Assembly (NCBI GenBank): GCA_037102815.1
Contig: BTPP01000007.1
Span: forward strand, 2,930,520 to 2,994,519
From: Neurospora intermedia
Taxonomy: Eukaryota > Ascomycota > Sordariomycetes > Sordariales > Sordariaceae
Length of the DNA: 64,000 nucleotides
Direction of reading: 5' to 3'
The notes under the pieces are model-generated. The model was not told the DNA's origin and made no database searches. It was given only the letters and a program-made list of their open reading frames with translations. Below are positions 33,349-43,970 of this stretch, piece after piece. Each line of letters starts with the position of its first letter. The first letter of the stretch is position 1. The position numbers and the translations under genes are program-made.

Positions 33349-34921
33349 ATGACCCTAGGTCGAGCTCCTAATGCAGAGGACAGCTGCCTAAAAAACCATC
33401 AGCAGCCCCCCGCGGGCGAGTCATTGTCAACATTCCCGACCTTTATCGATTCCAGCGACCAGGAAAAGGGCGGATCGTTCGTCTCAAACCGTGAAGCCAA
33501 CTCAGACGGACGGAACTCGGGACCGGAATCCGACACCATCCAAGACCTCAGCGACAGCCCTGATGATGAGGGCGTCAAGTGCGAGTCCGGCCTTGCCCGG
33601 CAGCCATCTGCGGCAACCACCGTAATCGACTTTCCCGAAGGTGGCCTGCAGGGCTGGCTGGTAGTGTTTGGGTCCTTTTGTGCCATGATATCGGTGTTTG
33701 GACTCATCAACTCTGCGGCCGTCTTTGAATCATACTTTTCGACACATCAGCTTGTCAACCACAGCGCATCCGAGATCGGTTGGATCTTTTCGCTCTACCT
33801 CTTTATCGTCTTTTTTGTGGGCATCCAAGTCGGCCCCATTTTCGATCGGCATGGAGCGCGCCTCCTGGTCGCCGTGGGTAGTCTGCTGGTTGTCCTCAGC
33901 TTGATGTTGTTGAGCCTCAGCAAGAGTAAGTCCTTGCCACGCTTCCGCCCCTGTTTGTGGATGGCATATGGTGCTAACGACGGACACAGCTTATTATCAA
34001 ATCATGCTGACATACTCTGTGCTCGGTGGCTTGGGCGGTGCCCTTCTCAACTGCCCTGCGTACGGATCGATCACACACTTCTTCCACGTGCGCCGTGGCC
34101 TGGCAACCGGTGTTGCTACCATTTCCGGCGGCATTGGCGGTATCGTGTTCCCCATCATGTTGCGATATACCCTCCCCTCGATTGGGTTCCCCTGGAGTTG
34201 CCGCATCCTTGGCTTCATTATGCTCGGCCTCGCCGTGCCCGCCAACCTCTTTATCAAGACTCGTCTGAAGCCCAAGATCAGCCAAGACAAACCCAAGATC
34301 TCGTCACTTTTGCCCGACTTTTCCGGATTCCGAGACCTTCGCTATGCCTTTTCGGCGATCGGCATCTTCTTTATGGAGTGGGGGCTGTTCATGCCCTTGA
34401 CGTACATTGTCTCGTACGCAGCGGCGCATGGCCAGGATGCAACCGAGAGCTACCTTCTCCTGTCGTACCTTAACGCCGGGTCTGTGTTGGGCCGTGTGCT
34501 CCCCGGTCTCTTTGCTGATCGCATCGGACGGTTCAATGTGGTCATTATCACCATCTCGCTGTGTGTGATTCTTGTGTTGGCCATGTGGCTTCCGGCAGCC
34601 ATGTCCAAGTCGGTGCTGATCGGATACGCTGTTCTCTTTGGATTTGCCAGCGGAAGCAACCTCGGCCTGGTACCCGTGTGCCTTGGACAGTTGTGCGACG
34701 CTCGCCAATTCGGTCGGTACTACTCGACGGCCATGATGGTGGCCAGTTTCGGTACGCTCAGCAGTGTACCCATTGGCGGCGCCCTGTTGGAGATGGGCTC
34801 TGCTGAGACGGGCTGGCGAGCCGTCATCATATTCTCGGGCCTTTCGTACTTTGTCGCCCTGGCGTGTTATACGTCCGCCCGCGTTCTCGCTGTCGGCTTC
34901 AACCCGCGGGTCAAGTTCTAG
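33349..34921 (+). CDS. MFS transporter, monocarboxylate-permease-like (MCT/MCH)
   Basis: Exon 1 (33349..33925) and exon 2 (33990..34921) join over a 64-nt intron (33926..33989; GTAAGT donor, GCTAAC branch site, CACAG acceptor, phase 1), giving 502 residues. A ~95-residue acidic cytoplasmic start is followed by E-G-G-L-Q-G-W-L-V-V-F-G-S-F, the family-typical beginning of helix 1. Other marks are Y-F-S-T-H-Q-L near the first loop, I-F-D-R-H-G-A-R-L-L between helices 2 and 3, H-F-F-H-V-R-R-G-L-A-T-G-V-A, and G-R-V-L-P-G-L-F-A-D-R-I-G-R-F in the C half. These match fungal MCT/MCH-type porters. The substrate is not predictable; yeast members are not proven monocarboxylate carriers. Confidence 0.92.
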
Positions 34922-35447
34922 CCATGTGTTGGATATTGGATATAGAGAAAAAGTAATTGGATAGCTAGATAATGTTAATGCGGAATGATCAACGGCGCAG
35001 ATAGTTCTCTTTTTTGCAATCAGTGAAAGTGTCGAGAAAGAAGGTAGATGAGAGGAAGAGGATGGGAAATGGAAAAGAGAGCCCAGGTTATGGACGGTAG
35101 AGGTACCTCTATGTACCCGGACATCATTTGGATTTGCGATTCACCCCCCTCCCCTTCCCCCCACCCCCCCAAACGTTGTTGTCTCAGCCCACTGTTCCGC
35201 TAAACCCCACCGAATGCGTAGGGCTCAGGTACCCGCGACGCCCAAATCGCGGGGTAATTTCTCAGCAGACCCCGCCGCCGACCAGAAAATTTCAACGCCA
35301 CCCGCGACATTCCGTCGCAAGTCTTCGTCGCCAGTGACGCGGGACGAAAACAAAATTGAAACATCTCCCCAGCAACAAACAACAGTTACAAGTCAACAGC
35401 CAGCCATCCTCTTCGTTTCACAACAGTATAGCTGCGCTCGACATACA
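34922..35447. other. Intergenic, promoter of DPH2
   Basis: Includes a C-rich stretch (35145..35170). The DPH2 reading frame is open from an ATG at 35214, so the leader is not coding-silent, but no separate gene is seen. Confidence 0.5.
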
Positions 35448-37223
35448 ATGGTTGGCGAACTAAACGCGGCACCGGTTCTGTCCACACCGGAAGATCACCT
35501 ATTCGAATACGCAGTGGTCCCGACCGATGACCAGACCAAAGCGAAATCAGATGATGAACTCCGCGACATCTACGAAATCACAAGGACAGCGAAGGAAGTT
35601 GGAGAGGGAGGGTGGAGGAGAATTGGCCTACAGTTTCCCGACCATATGCTTTCCGATGCCCCCAGAGTTGTCCAACTCCTAGAAGCAGAGCTTGCTGCTC
35701 TCCCACAACCGACGGCGACAGCCTGCCCCGAGCCCTCCACCACGAACAACGGACAATGCGGTCGCGATGACCAACAAACCGGTACAGGGTGTGGATGTGG
35801 TAAACAAGCTCCTGCCCCAGTGGAATCACAGCCCAAGGCCCGTCGGGTATACGTCCTCGCCGATACCTCGTACAGCGCCTGCTGCGTCGACGAGATTGCC
35901 GCCGAACACGTTAACGCTGATGTCGTTGTCCACTACGGCCGCTCGTGCCTCTCGCCTACTTCCCGTCTTCCCGTAATCTACGTCTTTACCAAGCACATCC
36001 TTGACCGCGATGCTGCCCTCGCCGACTTCGAAAAGGAGTACCCAGATAAAGAGGCCAAGGTGGTCCTCATGGCCGACGTTACCTACCAAGTTCACGTCCT
36101 GTCATTACTGTCCGAACTCCAAAGCCGTGGCTACGTCAACTTGCTAGCCACCGAGATTGTTCACAACCCCATGGGCAGGATACCAAACAGAAAAGTCGTG
36201 GACGTCCAAGGCATAGAGGTGGAAATCAGCCATGGCAGCGAAACCTCGACGGGCCTGGATCTCCGAGATTACTCCATTTTCCACATCTCCCAACCGCCAA
36301 CCGCGCTCCTCCTCGCCCTGTGCTCCAGAGTTAAGAACCTCTACATTTTCCAGACCTCTTCTGACAGCTCCTCGCTGTACTCCGCTCAGCGCCTCCTTGG
36401 TCGCCGTTATGCCCGCCTCCTCTCCCTGACGACAGCTGGCATTATTGGCATACTTGTCAACACCCTCTCCGTTTCCAACTACCTTTCCTCTATCGATAGC
36501 ATCCGCAAGCAAATCGCTGCTGCCGGGAAGAAAAGTTACACAATGGTAGTTGGAAAACTCAATCCAGCCAAGCTTGCCAATTTTGCTGAAATTGACGGCT
36601 GGGTCGTGGTCGGCTGCTGGGAGAGTTCTCTCATTGAGGATGATGCTGGCTTCTACAAGCCTGTCATCACGCCCTTTGAGCTTGAGCTCGCCCTCGCCAG
36701 TGACGACGAAAGAGTTTGGACCGGCGAGTGGTGGGGTGGCATCGAAGCTGTCAAGCCACCAATCGACGAAAAGCCCAAGGAGAAGAAGTCCGAGGACAAT
36801 GAGAACAACGAGACGCAAGATACAGCCGATGCCGAGCAAGTCTCTGGTGATGGCGAATTGGACAGCGAGGAGGAGTCGGCACCACCCGAGTTTGACTGGA
36901 GGACAGGAAAACTTGTCAGCCATAGTAGGCCTATGCGCATGGCCGCGCCGAAACCCAAGAGTGCAAAGAAGGTGGATTCGACTGAAAAGCCAGATGCGCC
37001 GCCACGGTCAAGCGCCTTGACCCTTAGATCCAAAGCCCAGGAGTTGGCATCAGTCAACGGCGTCGTTAGCCCCGGTGCAGAGTATCTTCGTACTCAGCGG
37101 ACATGGGTCGGTTTGGGCACCGATTTCGACGAGGAGGCCAGCATGACGATTGAAGAGGGCAGAGGCGGAGTGGCTAGAGGCTACACGGTTGGCGGAGAAG
37201 GAGAGAAGCACTTGATGTCCTGA
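35448..37223 (+). CDS. DPH2: Diphthamide biosynthesis protein 2
   Basis: A single exon of 591 residues from ATG 35448 ([15 protein letters not shown]). Dph2 works with Dph1 in the iron-sulphur heterodimer that transfers the 3-amino-3-carboxypropyl group of S-adenosylmethionine to the diphthamide histidine of elongation factor 2 in the cytosol. Recognised blocks are [12 protein letters not shown] (early), [15 protein letters not shown] (about 131-148), V-H-Y-G-R-S-C-L-S and [10 protein letters not shown] with K-P-V-I-T-P-F-E-L. An insertion before the Y-V-L-A-D block carries extra cysteines (C-G-R-D ... G-C-G-C-G-K). The C-terminus after about 470 is acidic then basic low complexity. The frame is also open from an ATG at 35214 (669 residues); family comparison favours the later start. 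Confidence 0.94.
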   Translation: MVGELNAAPVLSTPEDHLFEYAVVPTDDQTKAKSDDELRDIYEITRTAKEVGEGGWRRIGLQFPDHMLSDAPRVVQLLEAELAALPQPTATACPEPSTTNNGQCGRDDQQTGTGCGCGKQAPAPVESQPKARRVYVLADTSYSACCVDEIAAEHVNADVVVHYGRSCLSPTSRLPVIYVFTKHILDRDAALADFEKEYPDKEAKVVLMADVTYQVHVLSLLSELQSRGYVNLLATEIVHNPMGRIPNRKVVDVQGIEVEISHGSETSTGLDLRDYSIFHISQPPTALLLALCSRVKNLYIFQTSSDSSSLYSAQRLLGRRYARLLSLTTAGIIGILVNTLSVSNYLSSIDSIRKQIAAAGKKSYTMVVGKLNPAKLANFAEIDGWVVVGCWESSLIEDDAGFYKPVITPFELELALASDDERVWTGEWWGGIEAVKPPIDEKPKEKKSEDNENNETQDTADAEQVSGDGELDSEEESAPPEFDWRTGKLVSHSRPMRMAAPKPKSAKKVDSTEKPDAPPRSSALTLRSKAQELASVNGVVSPGAEYLRTQRTWVGLGTDFDEEASMTIEEGRGGVARGYTVGGEGEKHLMS

Positions 37224-37498
37224 AAAAGAGGACGTTTGATCTAGGTAGCCGCGATTGGACACGAATATTGGTAGGAGTGAAACCCACAGAACAGCGAATG
37301 GATTGGAAAGACTTTGGACTCACGAGCACAATGTTGGGACCACGGACACGACTCAGTTATTGGGTTTCTTCGCCACTTGGGACCTATCTGCTTTCATTTT
37401 TTACCATCATCGACGGGATTACCACTGTAACCACCGCGACCACCACGCCTGAATTCGGTCAATTCTCGACAAACGTTAGCAATGAGCCGGCGGTTCCC

Positions 37499-38276
37499 TT
37501 ACAGGTGCCTCAAGCCTTCGCTCCCACTGGATTTCGACACATGGGCACACAAGCAACCTGGTGGACGATCAACCGTGTCATCCGTGGACCTTCTAGCCTT
37601 ATACGGCGGGGGCGGTGTCGCCTCCCTCGTCTCCAATCGGTGCGCCTCCATGTCGTACTCTTCCTGCTGTCTTCCTTCTCGATGTTGCTGCGGCTGTTCT
37701 TGTCGCATTTCTTCCTGCATATAAGCCATGGCATAAGCTCCATCCAGTGGTGTTCCCGTTGTCGGCGGTACCCTGATTCTCACGCGAGTGTCTGTCTGTG
37801 GCCAGTTCCGATACAACGGACGGTCAGGACCAGCATGACGCAGCCATCCTGAAGTTGTTTGAACCACTTCCCTTCCCTCCCTGCCTCGCACTTTGCTCCT
37901 GGTGCTAGATCCAGGGCTGCCACCGTACGGAAGGTAGTGGGGGGAGCGCGGGTAAGGGAGGTGGTTGTGCTCTCTTCTCACGCCGCTGGGTCCTATGAAG
38001 GTGGGGAGTGGGGATTGGGGTCCGAGCTCATTGTTCTTCTTATCTCGAAAGCAGCATTGCCAGATGGTCGAGCCCAGAATGGCAATGGCAAGGGTGCTGA
38101 AAAGAATCAACATGGGGATCTTGAACTTCTGATAGAAGCCATCTGCCGGGATGCCTGCCGGTCCGGTGTCGTCGGCGAGGGTGGAGTTGGCCTGGGAAAG
38201 TTAACAGCACGATCTCACAATGAATAATGACTTGTGAGAAAATGATGCAGGATCTGGTTAGGTCGATACTCACCAT
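37499..38276 (-). CDS. Small single-pass membrane protein with P-P-P-P-Y motif
   Basis: A minimal first coding exon (ATG only, 38276..38274) is joined over an 82-nt intron (38192..38273; GTGAGT donor, CCCAG acceptor) to exon 2 (38191..37499), giving 231 residues. Splicing puts A-N-S-T-L-A-D-D-T-G after the Met, in frame. One hydrophobic helix lies at about 28-47 (M-L-I-L-F-S-T-L-A-I-A-I-L-G). It is followed by a C-C and a basic stretch, then a Pro/Arg/Gln-rich cytoplasmic-type tail with T-P-P-P-P-Y, a PPxY-type ligand for WW domains such as those of Rsp5/Nedd4 ligases. There is no signal peptide; the N-terminus probably faces the lumen or outside with Asn-Ser-Thr as a possible glycosylation site. 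If the short first exon is wrong, the frame can start at Met 38113. Confidence 0.68.
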
Positions 38277-41200
38277 GCCTTGTGCCTTGCTGCCGACGTC
38301 TTCAGCTTCTGGTTGGATGCGTAAAGATATCCAAGGTTGTGAACTCGGACAGTTGTGGATGATGACAATTCCTTTTCATGAAATGGCGACTTTTGCTTTG
38401 CGTGCGTCCACGTTTCCAGGAATAAGTTAAAAGAAAAGCCAACACCAGACAAACAAGGAAAACGTCCTTTCCATCAGGGAATACAAATCGAGAATCAAAT
38501 TTCCGTGCGTCACTTCGACGACCGACACCAAATGGCCAACAATATACCTGATAAGACAGCCAAAATTGCAGCTTCCTATTGTTCATGGTCGCGAAATGTG
38601 GAAGCAGTGATCAGATGAACCAACCAACGCCTGGGAAATGAGCATGGCGCAGTGAGGAAGTTCGGATGAGAACCCTCGTGGCCTCCTTTCGGTCCCTTTT
38701 CTCCTTTACTGGTATTATACCTCTTGTCTCTGACCTCTGGCCCCGAAGTTGCTCATATTGTTCCAGCCTACCGGTACCAGACACCCACCAAGTCGTGTGT
38801 TCGCACCGCCATACCTCCCAGTTAGGGTGTATCGACGCATCAACGCATCGATGCATCAACAGCCTCGGCCCGTTCCGCCACTACTCCTCGAACTACCCCA
38901 TAACCGCTTTTCAATCTCCACCACCTCTTGACTCCACGGTCATGGCCTCATCTTGTTAACACGTAATTGACCGGGTGCGCCGGACCTTCATTATCTTTGC
39001 CCTACCCTGCTTATGTCCTTTGTTCCGGGCACGCTGAACACCGGCACTTCCGCCGCTCTTGGTGATATCGTCCCCAATATCTGCACTTGGGGCAGCCCTT
39101 ACTTTGCGTCCCTCTTCTAGGTGCGCAGGTGATGGTTTCCACATGTGCCAGGTCACCCTCTCACCACCACCGTCGAGGAGAAAGATGAAGCCGAGTATAC
39201 TGCAGAGGCAACCCATTTCTTCTGCGATTTGACGGTCTGATCGGTGATGCAGTTTCAGTGCACTGGGAACGTGATAGTCGTGATTACCGGACTTGAGGGA
39301 ACGATGGAAAGTTAGTGATTCGACGGTTTGGTTGAGAGACAGTGACCCGTCGGCAGACGATGGTGAGGCAGACGTGAGTGTTCGTTCTACGGTCAATCCT
39401 CCGTACCCTATACCTGGATAAACTGTAAGTGGCTGTTCATTCAACTCGTCAATCAAGTGTTGAGCTGAACATCTTATAGCTGCGTGTCAACAAATTCATG
39501 GCCCCATTGCTTCTAATGCTGCCATTCCATGATCAAACAGCGTACAATGAGCGCGATCTCTAGTCAATGACCTTTTCACTTCTGGGGATTTTTCTACCAG
39601 TCGTGTGTGAACGGTGTCGCAAGTGACAATACAAGGACCCAGGGTCAACAAGGAGACGCAAACGCTCATCGTTGGGCAGACTTCACCTCCCAACGGCTGG
39701 TGCTGGGAGTTTAAAGAAGGGAATTGCTCATTAAACACTAGCAATGCGATGAAATGGCCGAGGTTTCTTCTCGACCTTTCCGAAGGATACCATGATCACT
39801 TGGCGATCATCACGTTCGTTCAACGGAAACCTACTATCTTTCCTCCACGCACCCATATTCTCGACTAGCCCGAAGTGTTCCAACAGCAACACCCCTTTTC
39901 TAGTGTACACTAAGAATGTAGCACTGACAGGGTTTATAAAATTCTGTTCCATATCCAACGGCTTTATACGTCAAAGCGGCGATATCAGTGCAACCTGGAG
40001 GTGACATCGGCGCTTTCAAGGTATGATGACTTTGGAAAAAGCTACCGAGCGGACTTTCGAACTTGGTTTTAGCATTATTCCAAGTTTGCTGGATTTTCCC
40101 GCTGTGGTCGAAACAAAACATTTGCTTGCGTGTACCTGAAATATGGGTGCGTGAAGGAAAACATATTGGTGCAGGTAGAGGTAAGTTTTCCCTTTGTTTA
40201 TCGTTGGGTGGCGATGTTGACGGGTGTTGCAGTGTACCTGTTATTGCTAAACCCCCCCTTTTGCCCTCTAGGTGGCCAAGACCGCTAACCGCTAACGGCT
40301 TTATGCAACACTGACGGCCCAGACTTTGCATTGACATCCAGATGGGACCTTACAATAATGACCCCTGTTAATGCAAGCCCCCCCTGTTGCAAAAACAGAG
40401 AACCTGACCCATTAGATGCAAACGATTTCAGCCGCCCGTATTCCCGGTTCTGTTATGTAAGAGAAAGAAAGCCCCCTTCTGCGAAGAATTCGAGCAGTGA
40501 CGGAACTAGTTGCGTTGACAGGTGTAGTGTACACCTCCTCGGCAACGAGCCGACAGGCATCCAACTTCCCAAACAACGGGGAAAGGGTATCTCAAACAAC
40601 CACGTTTTATCCAGTCACATTCGTTTTAGTACACGCGAGGATGGCAACGGTTGCCGTTAACTGTCACACGGACCCACCGACATGAGACTGGGCGAGTTGC
40701 GGGTTCGCTCGTCCCAAGTCGCTACCCCTACCTACAATGTCACCTGACTAGTACGAGCCCGGGTATCAAAAGATGCAAAATGCCATATATCGGGCCCAAA
40801 TATGGCCCATGCAGGATAACGTCAGTGAAACCCCAAGGAGTTACATACCACCCTCTACTCCAGGCTTCCTCGTTTTCACCATCCCCAAAACTGTAAACCA
40901 ACCCTGTCTATATGTCAACGAGATCCCTGCAGTGCCCCTGAGCCTCAACCGTTTTGGATCTACCTCGCCTGTGAATAAGCTTTTACGAAGCCGAGTCGAT
41001 CTAGGATTGACCGGAAAGACATGCCGCAGGATGAACAAGAAACATCGGCCGTGTGTTCTACGATCAGAGTGTGCACACAGTTCCACTTGGGCGCCCCCTG
41101 AACTCCTCACTTGGAGTTCCAAGATGAAGTATATAGAGTCTGTTGATTCCCCCTCATGAATGTCAATATTCTTTCACACAACAGCTCTCTATCCAGTGTG

Positions 41201-41338
41201 TTCCAGCAATCGTTTCTCTCTTCACTTCTTTCTTTCTTCGCAGCAGGCTGCACCCCATCTTATCTAGTTCACTCAGTGTTTGTTTACCAAAGTCCTTCTC
41301 TTTACGATACTCTTTTTTTTTTTCGACTATCTTTCAAG
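38277..41338. other. 3.1-kb intergenic region without supported gene
   Basis: Several 60-170-codon frames exist (the longest on the minus strand, 38956..39456, from an ATG) but none shows a domain or a spliced model. A small palindromic patch (ATCAACGCATCGATGCATCAAC) is at 38838..38859. The last ~300 bp include a TATA-like GTATATAG (41129..41136) and a CT-rich leader for the Egh16-like gene. Confidence 0.5.
41129..41136 (+). promoter_or_regulatory. TATA-like element of the Egh16-like gene
   Basis: GTATATAG lies about 205 bp upstream of the ATG at 41339 and is followed by a pyrimidine-rich leader. Position and sequence suit a core promoter of a highly expressed secreted-protein gene. The call is by sequence only. 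Confidence 0.35.
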
Positions 41339-42564
41339 ATGCGTTTCTCTACTACCTTCCCGCTGGCGGCTTTCGTTGCTCTTGCCAAGGCACATGGTGT
41401 GATTTTGGCCGCTCAGGGCGAGTCTGGTTCGCCTCCATCTGTCGGATTCGGAGGTATGTGCTATCCATCCACCCATCAAGTGCTGTGTGTTCAAGTCCAA
41501 CTAACTAACCTCTCAAAGTCAACCCTGAAATCGCCCGCAACTGCACCACCATCAACCCCTGCCAGCTTGACTCAGTCATCATGCGCGATGCCGAGATCAA
41601 GGCAAACCTGGTCAACAACTGCGGTCGTACGCAGCTTACAGGCAACATCGACATTGCCGAGAACACCGAGGCCGCGCTGGCTGAGGGCGCCGTAACCAAG
41701 GTCAAGGCGGGCAGCAAGATCACCGTGACAATCCACCAGGTCAACGCCGATGGCGCCGGTCCCTATGTCTGCGACTTGGACGAGACCTCCAACTCGGGCA
41801 AGATCAGCCAGAACCTGACTGTCACCAACAACGTGCCCGGAGCCAACGGCATCTCGCAGAACAAGATCCAGGAGTTCAACTTCACCGTGACGATGCCGGA
41901 TAACTTCCACTGCACTGGCGGTATGTTACTCTCACTCCTCTTTTTGTTCACCATGAACCGATACTAACATCTGTCCTCCCACACAGCCTCCACCGGCAAC
42001 ATCTGCACTGTCCGTTGCCGCAACAACGCCGTCGCCGGTCCCTTCGGTGGCTGCTTCGCTGTCCAACAGACCGACGTCAAGCCGACCCTCAACACACCCG
42101 ACAACATCCAGACCTTCAAGAACATCAAGGACATTGAGGACGAGCGCTTGATCAGCGTGGCCACCCTGCCGATTGCCGCCGAAGCCAACCGCAAGGCCGG
42201 CTCCAGCGAAGCGCAGCAGAACGCCGCCGCCGTCAGCGCCATTCTTGCCGCCGGCTTTGTGAGCAAGTCTGCCCCCGTTCTGACCCCTACCGTCGTGCTG
42301 GGTGGTGGTGCTGCTGCCGCTCCTACTGCTACCGGTGCTGCTGGCAATGGTAACGGTAACAATGCCGGTGCCGGTAATGGCAAGAACCGTGGTGGCAATG
42401 GTGGCAACAAGAACAACGGCGGAAACAACGCTGGCAACAATGCTGCTGGTCAAAAGGGAAAGAACAGGGGCACCCAAGGCCAGGGCCAGAACAACCAGTT
42501 CCAGAACAACCAGAAGCAGGGCCAGTTCGGCCAGAACCAGAAGCAGAGGCAAGGCCAGAACTAA
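41339..42564 (+). CDS. Egh16-like secreted protein (GAS1/MAS family) with Asn/Gln-rich tail
   Basis: Exons 41339..41453, 41519..41920 and 41987..42564 join over introns of 65 and 66 nt (GTATGT donors, AAAG and CACAG acceptors, both phase 1), giving 364 residues. Residues 1-18 are a signal peptide whose predicted cleavage leaves His19-Gly20 at the mature N-terminus. The domain then shows R-N-C-T-T-I-N-P-C, I-M-R-D-A-E-I, N-C-G-R-T-Q-L-T-G, V-N-A-D-G-A-G-P-Y-V-C and R-C-R-N-N-A-V-A-G-P-F-G-G-C-F. That is the Egh16-like (PF11327) pattern first described in appressorial genes of pathogenic fungi but also widespread in saprotrophs. The last ~95 residues are an Asn/Gly then Gln/Asn low-complexity tail. 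Location is extracellular or cell wall; the biochemical activity is not established. Confidence 0.92.
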
Positions 42565-43970
42565 ATGGCTATAAGGTGGAGGACAAAATCATCAAAATTG
42601 GACTCGACTAGATTCTCATTCATCAAAAGGGGAACTAGAAAGAGGTCGTGTAAGACCACCAGAGCCAAGAGGAACGGCAAAAGAAAAGGAAGGGGGGTAG
42701 TAGTAGACATTTGAGAGAGAGAAAGAGTTCGAAAGAAGCGTTGTACGAGACAAATTAGGACGGACGGCGGGGAACTTGGCTGGAACTGGGTCCTAGTTCG
42801 TTTAATTTCAAACCACGATTGCTGCATTCTTCTATGCTGGAACATTAAAATACGTGATTTGTAGTTGTTGTTGTTGTGCGCGAGTGAGTGAGTGAGTGAG
42901 TTGGGGTGTTGCATTACGGAGGCGAGCGACAAGTTAGGTTTTTGTAGTCCTCTGGTTTATGGCGGTGCTGTTCTTTCGGGTGAATAAGTGAGGCCGGGAT
43001 GGCGCGTCCGGGTCCGGATCTGGATTAAGTGTGTCCGTCCCTCTGCCGACTACATAGAATAGTAAACGCAAACACTTGACCTCGATCAACGAAGAATTGT
43101 TATACATTGGAAGAAAGTCTGACATTATTTTTTTCCCCAAGATGTTTGTCATATTCTTAAGTACACTATAGCTCGCATGGCTAGGTGACCATCAATGTCT
43201 GGTACCCCAGCCAGCGGATACGGCTTTGCAGATAGCATTGTATTTAAACCCGCACTTGACTTCGGGTTTTCACCTGCTATGCTACATGACCATACATAAC
43301 CTCATCATAGTTCTTGATCATAAAAGCACTTGCGATCTGACCCTGCTTTCTGGTCGCGGTAGGAAATGAGGGTGAGGTAACTGAAGAGAAAACCTATTTA
43401 GTCAGATAAGAGTACCCGCGTTGATAGCAGATTTCGAGCTTCGGTCCTCCTTTTAACGTCCAAAGAGGACACGAGCGGGGTTCATTACCTTTGGGACACC
43501 AGCGTGCTTGGGGTGAAATCACTTGGAGGGCTGAATGGTACCCGATGCCCAGATTCTTTGATTGCATGTCCCGATAATGGAAGCTAGGGAGTTTAAAGTA
43601 TATGCTGGAACATCGTTATCATTATTTGTCCGTGGTCTTGTGTCCGTTATGAGAGTATCTGCCTATCTACTTATTACCAGAACAAGTTTTGTTGCTTCCC
43701 TCCTTTTAGTAATTTTCAACCCTGCTAAACATGTTCTGTCCTGTGTGGCGATGCCACAGCCGAGACGTCCAGTGCAGTCCCGTCTTTTCCAGTTCTATCG
43801 TTAGGGATCTTGTCCTGTGTTGTCCAAATTAAAGTCAACTCTTCCCTTCCAGCCCTCCTCCCATTTTTTCCCTTCCGGGGTATCATATTAATTAGCGCAG
43901 TTCTTCCATCCTATCATATTCGATCCATACTACCTAGGCTTGCGCCCCCCATTTCTTTCTTCCTTTCTTC
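42565..43970. other. Intergenic between convergent genes
   Basis: Contains the 3' flanks of the Egh16-like gene and the MARVEL-like gene. A GTGA tetranucleotide run lies near 42883..42901. The palindrome half TACCTAGG occurs at 43931. No gene was recognised. Confidence 0.5.

Noticed and set aside
36144-36923. 259-codon minus-strand frame
   Set aside because: Antisense shadow of DPH2, which has clear family motifs on the plus strand.
41932-42552. 206-codon minus-strand frame rich in Leu/Val/Thr
   Set aside because: Antisense to the Asn/Gly/Gln tail of the Egh16-like gene; apparent membrane helices are an artefact of the repeat.
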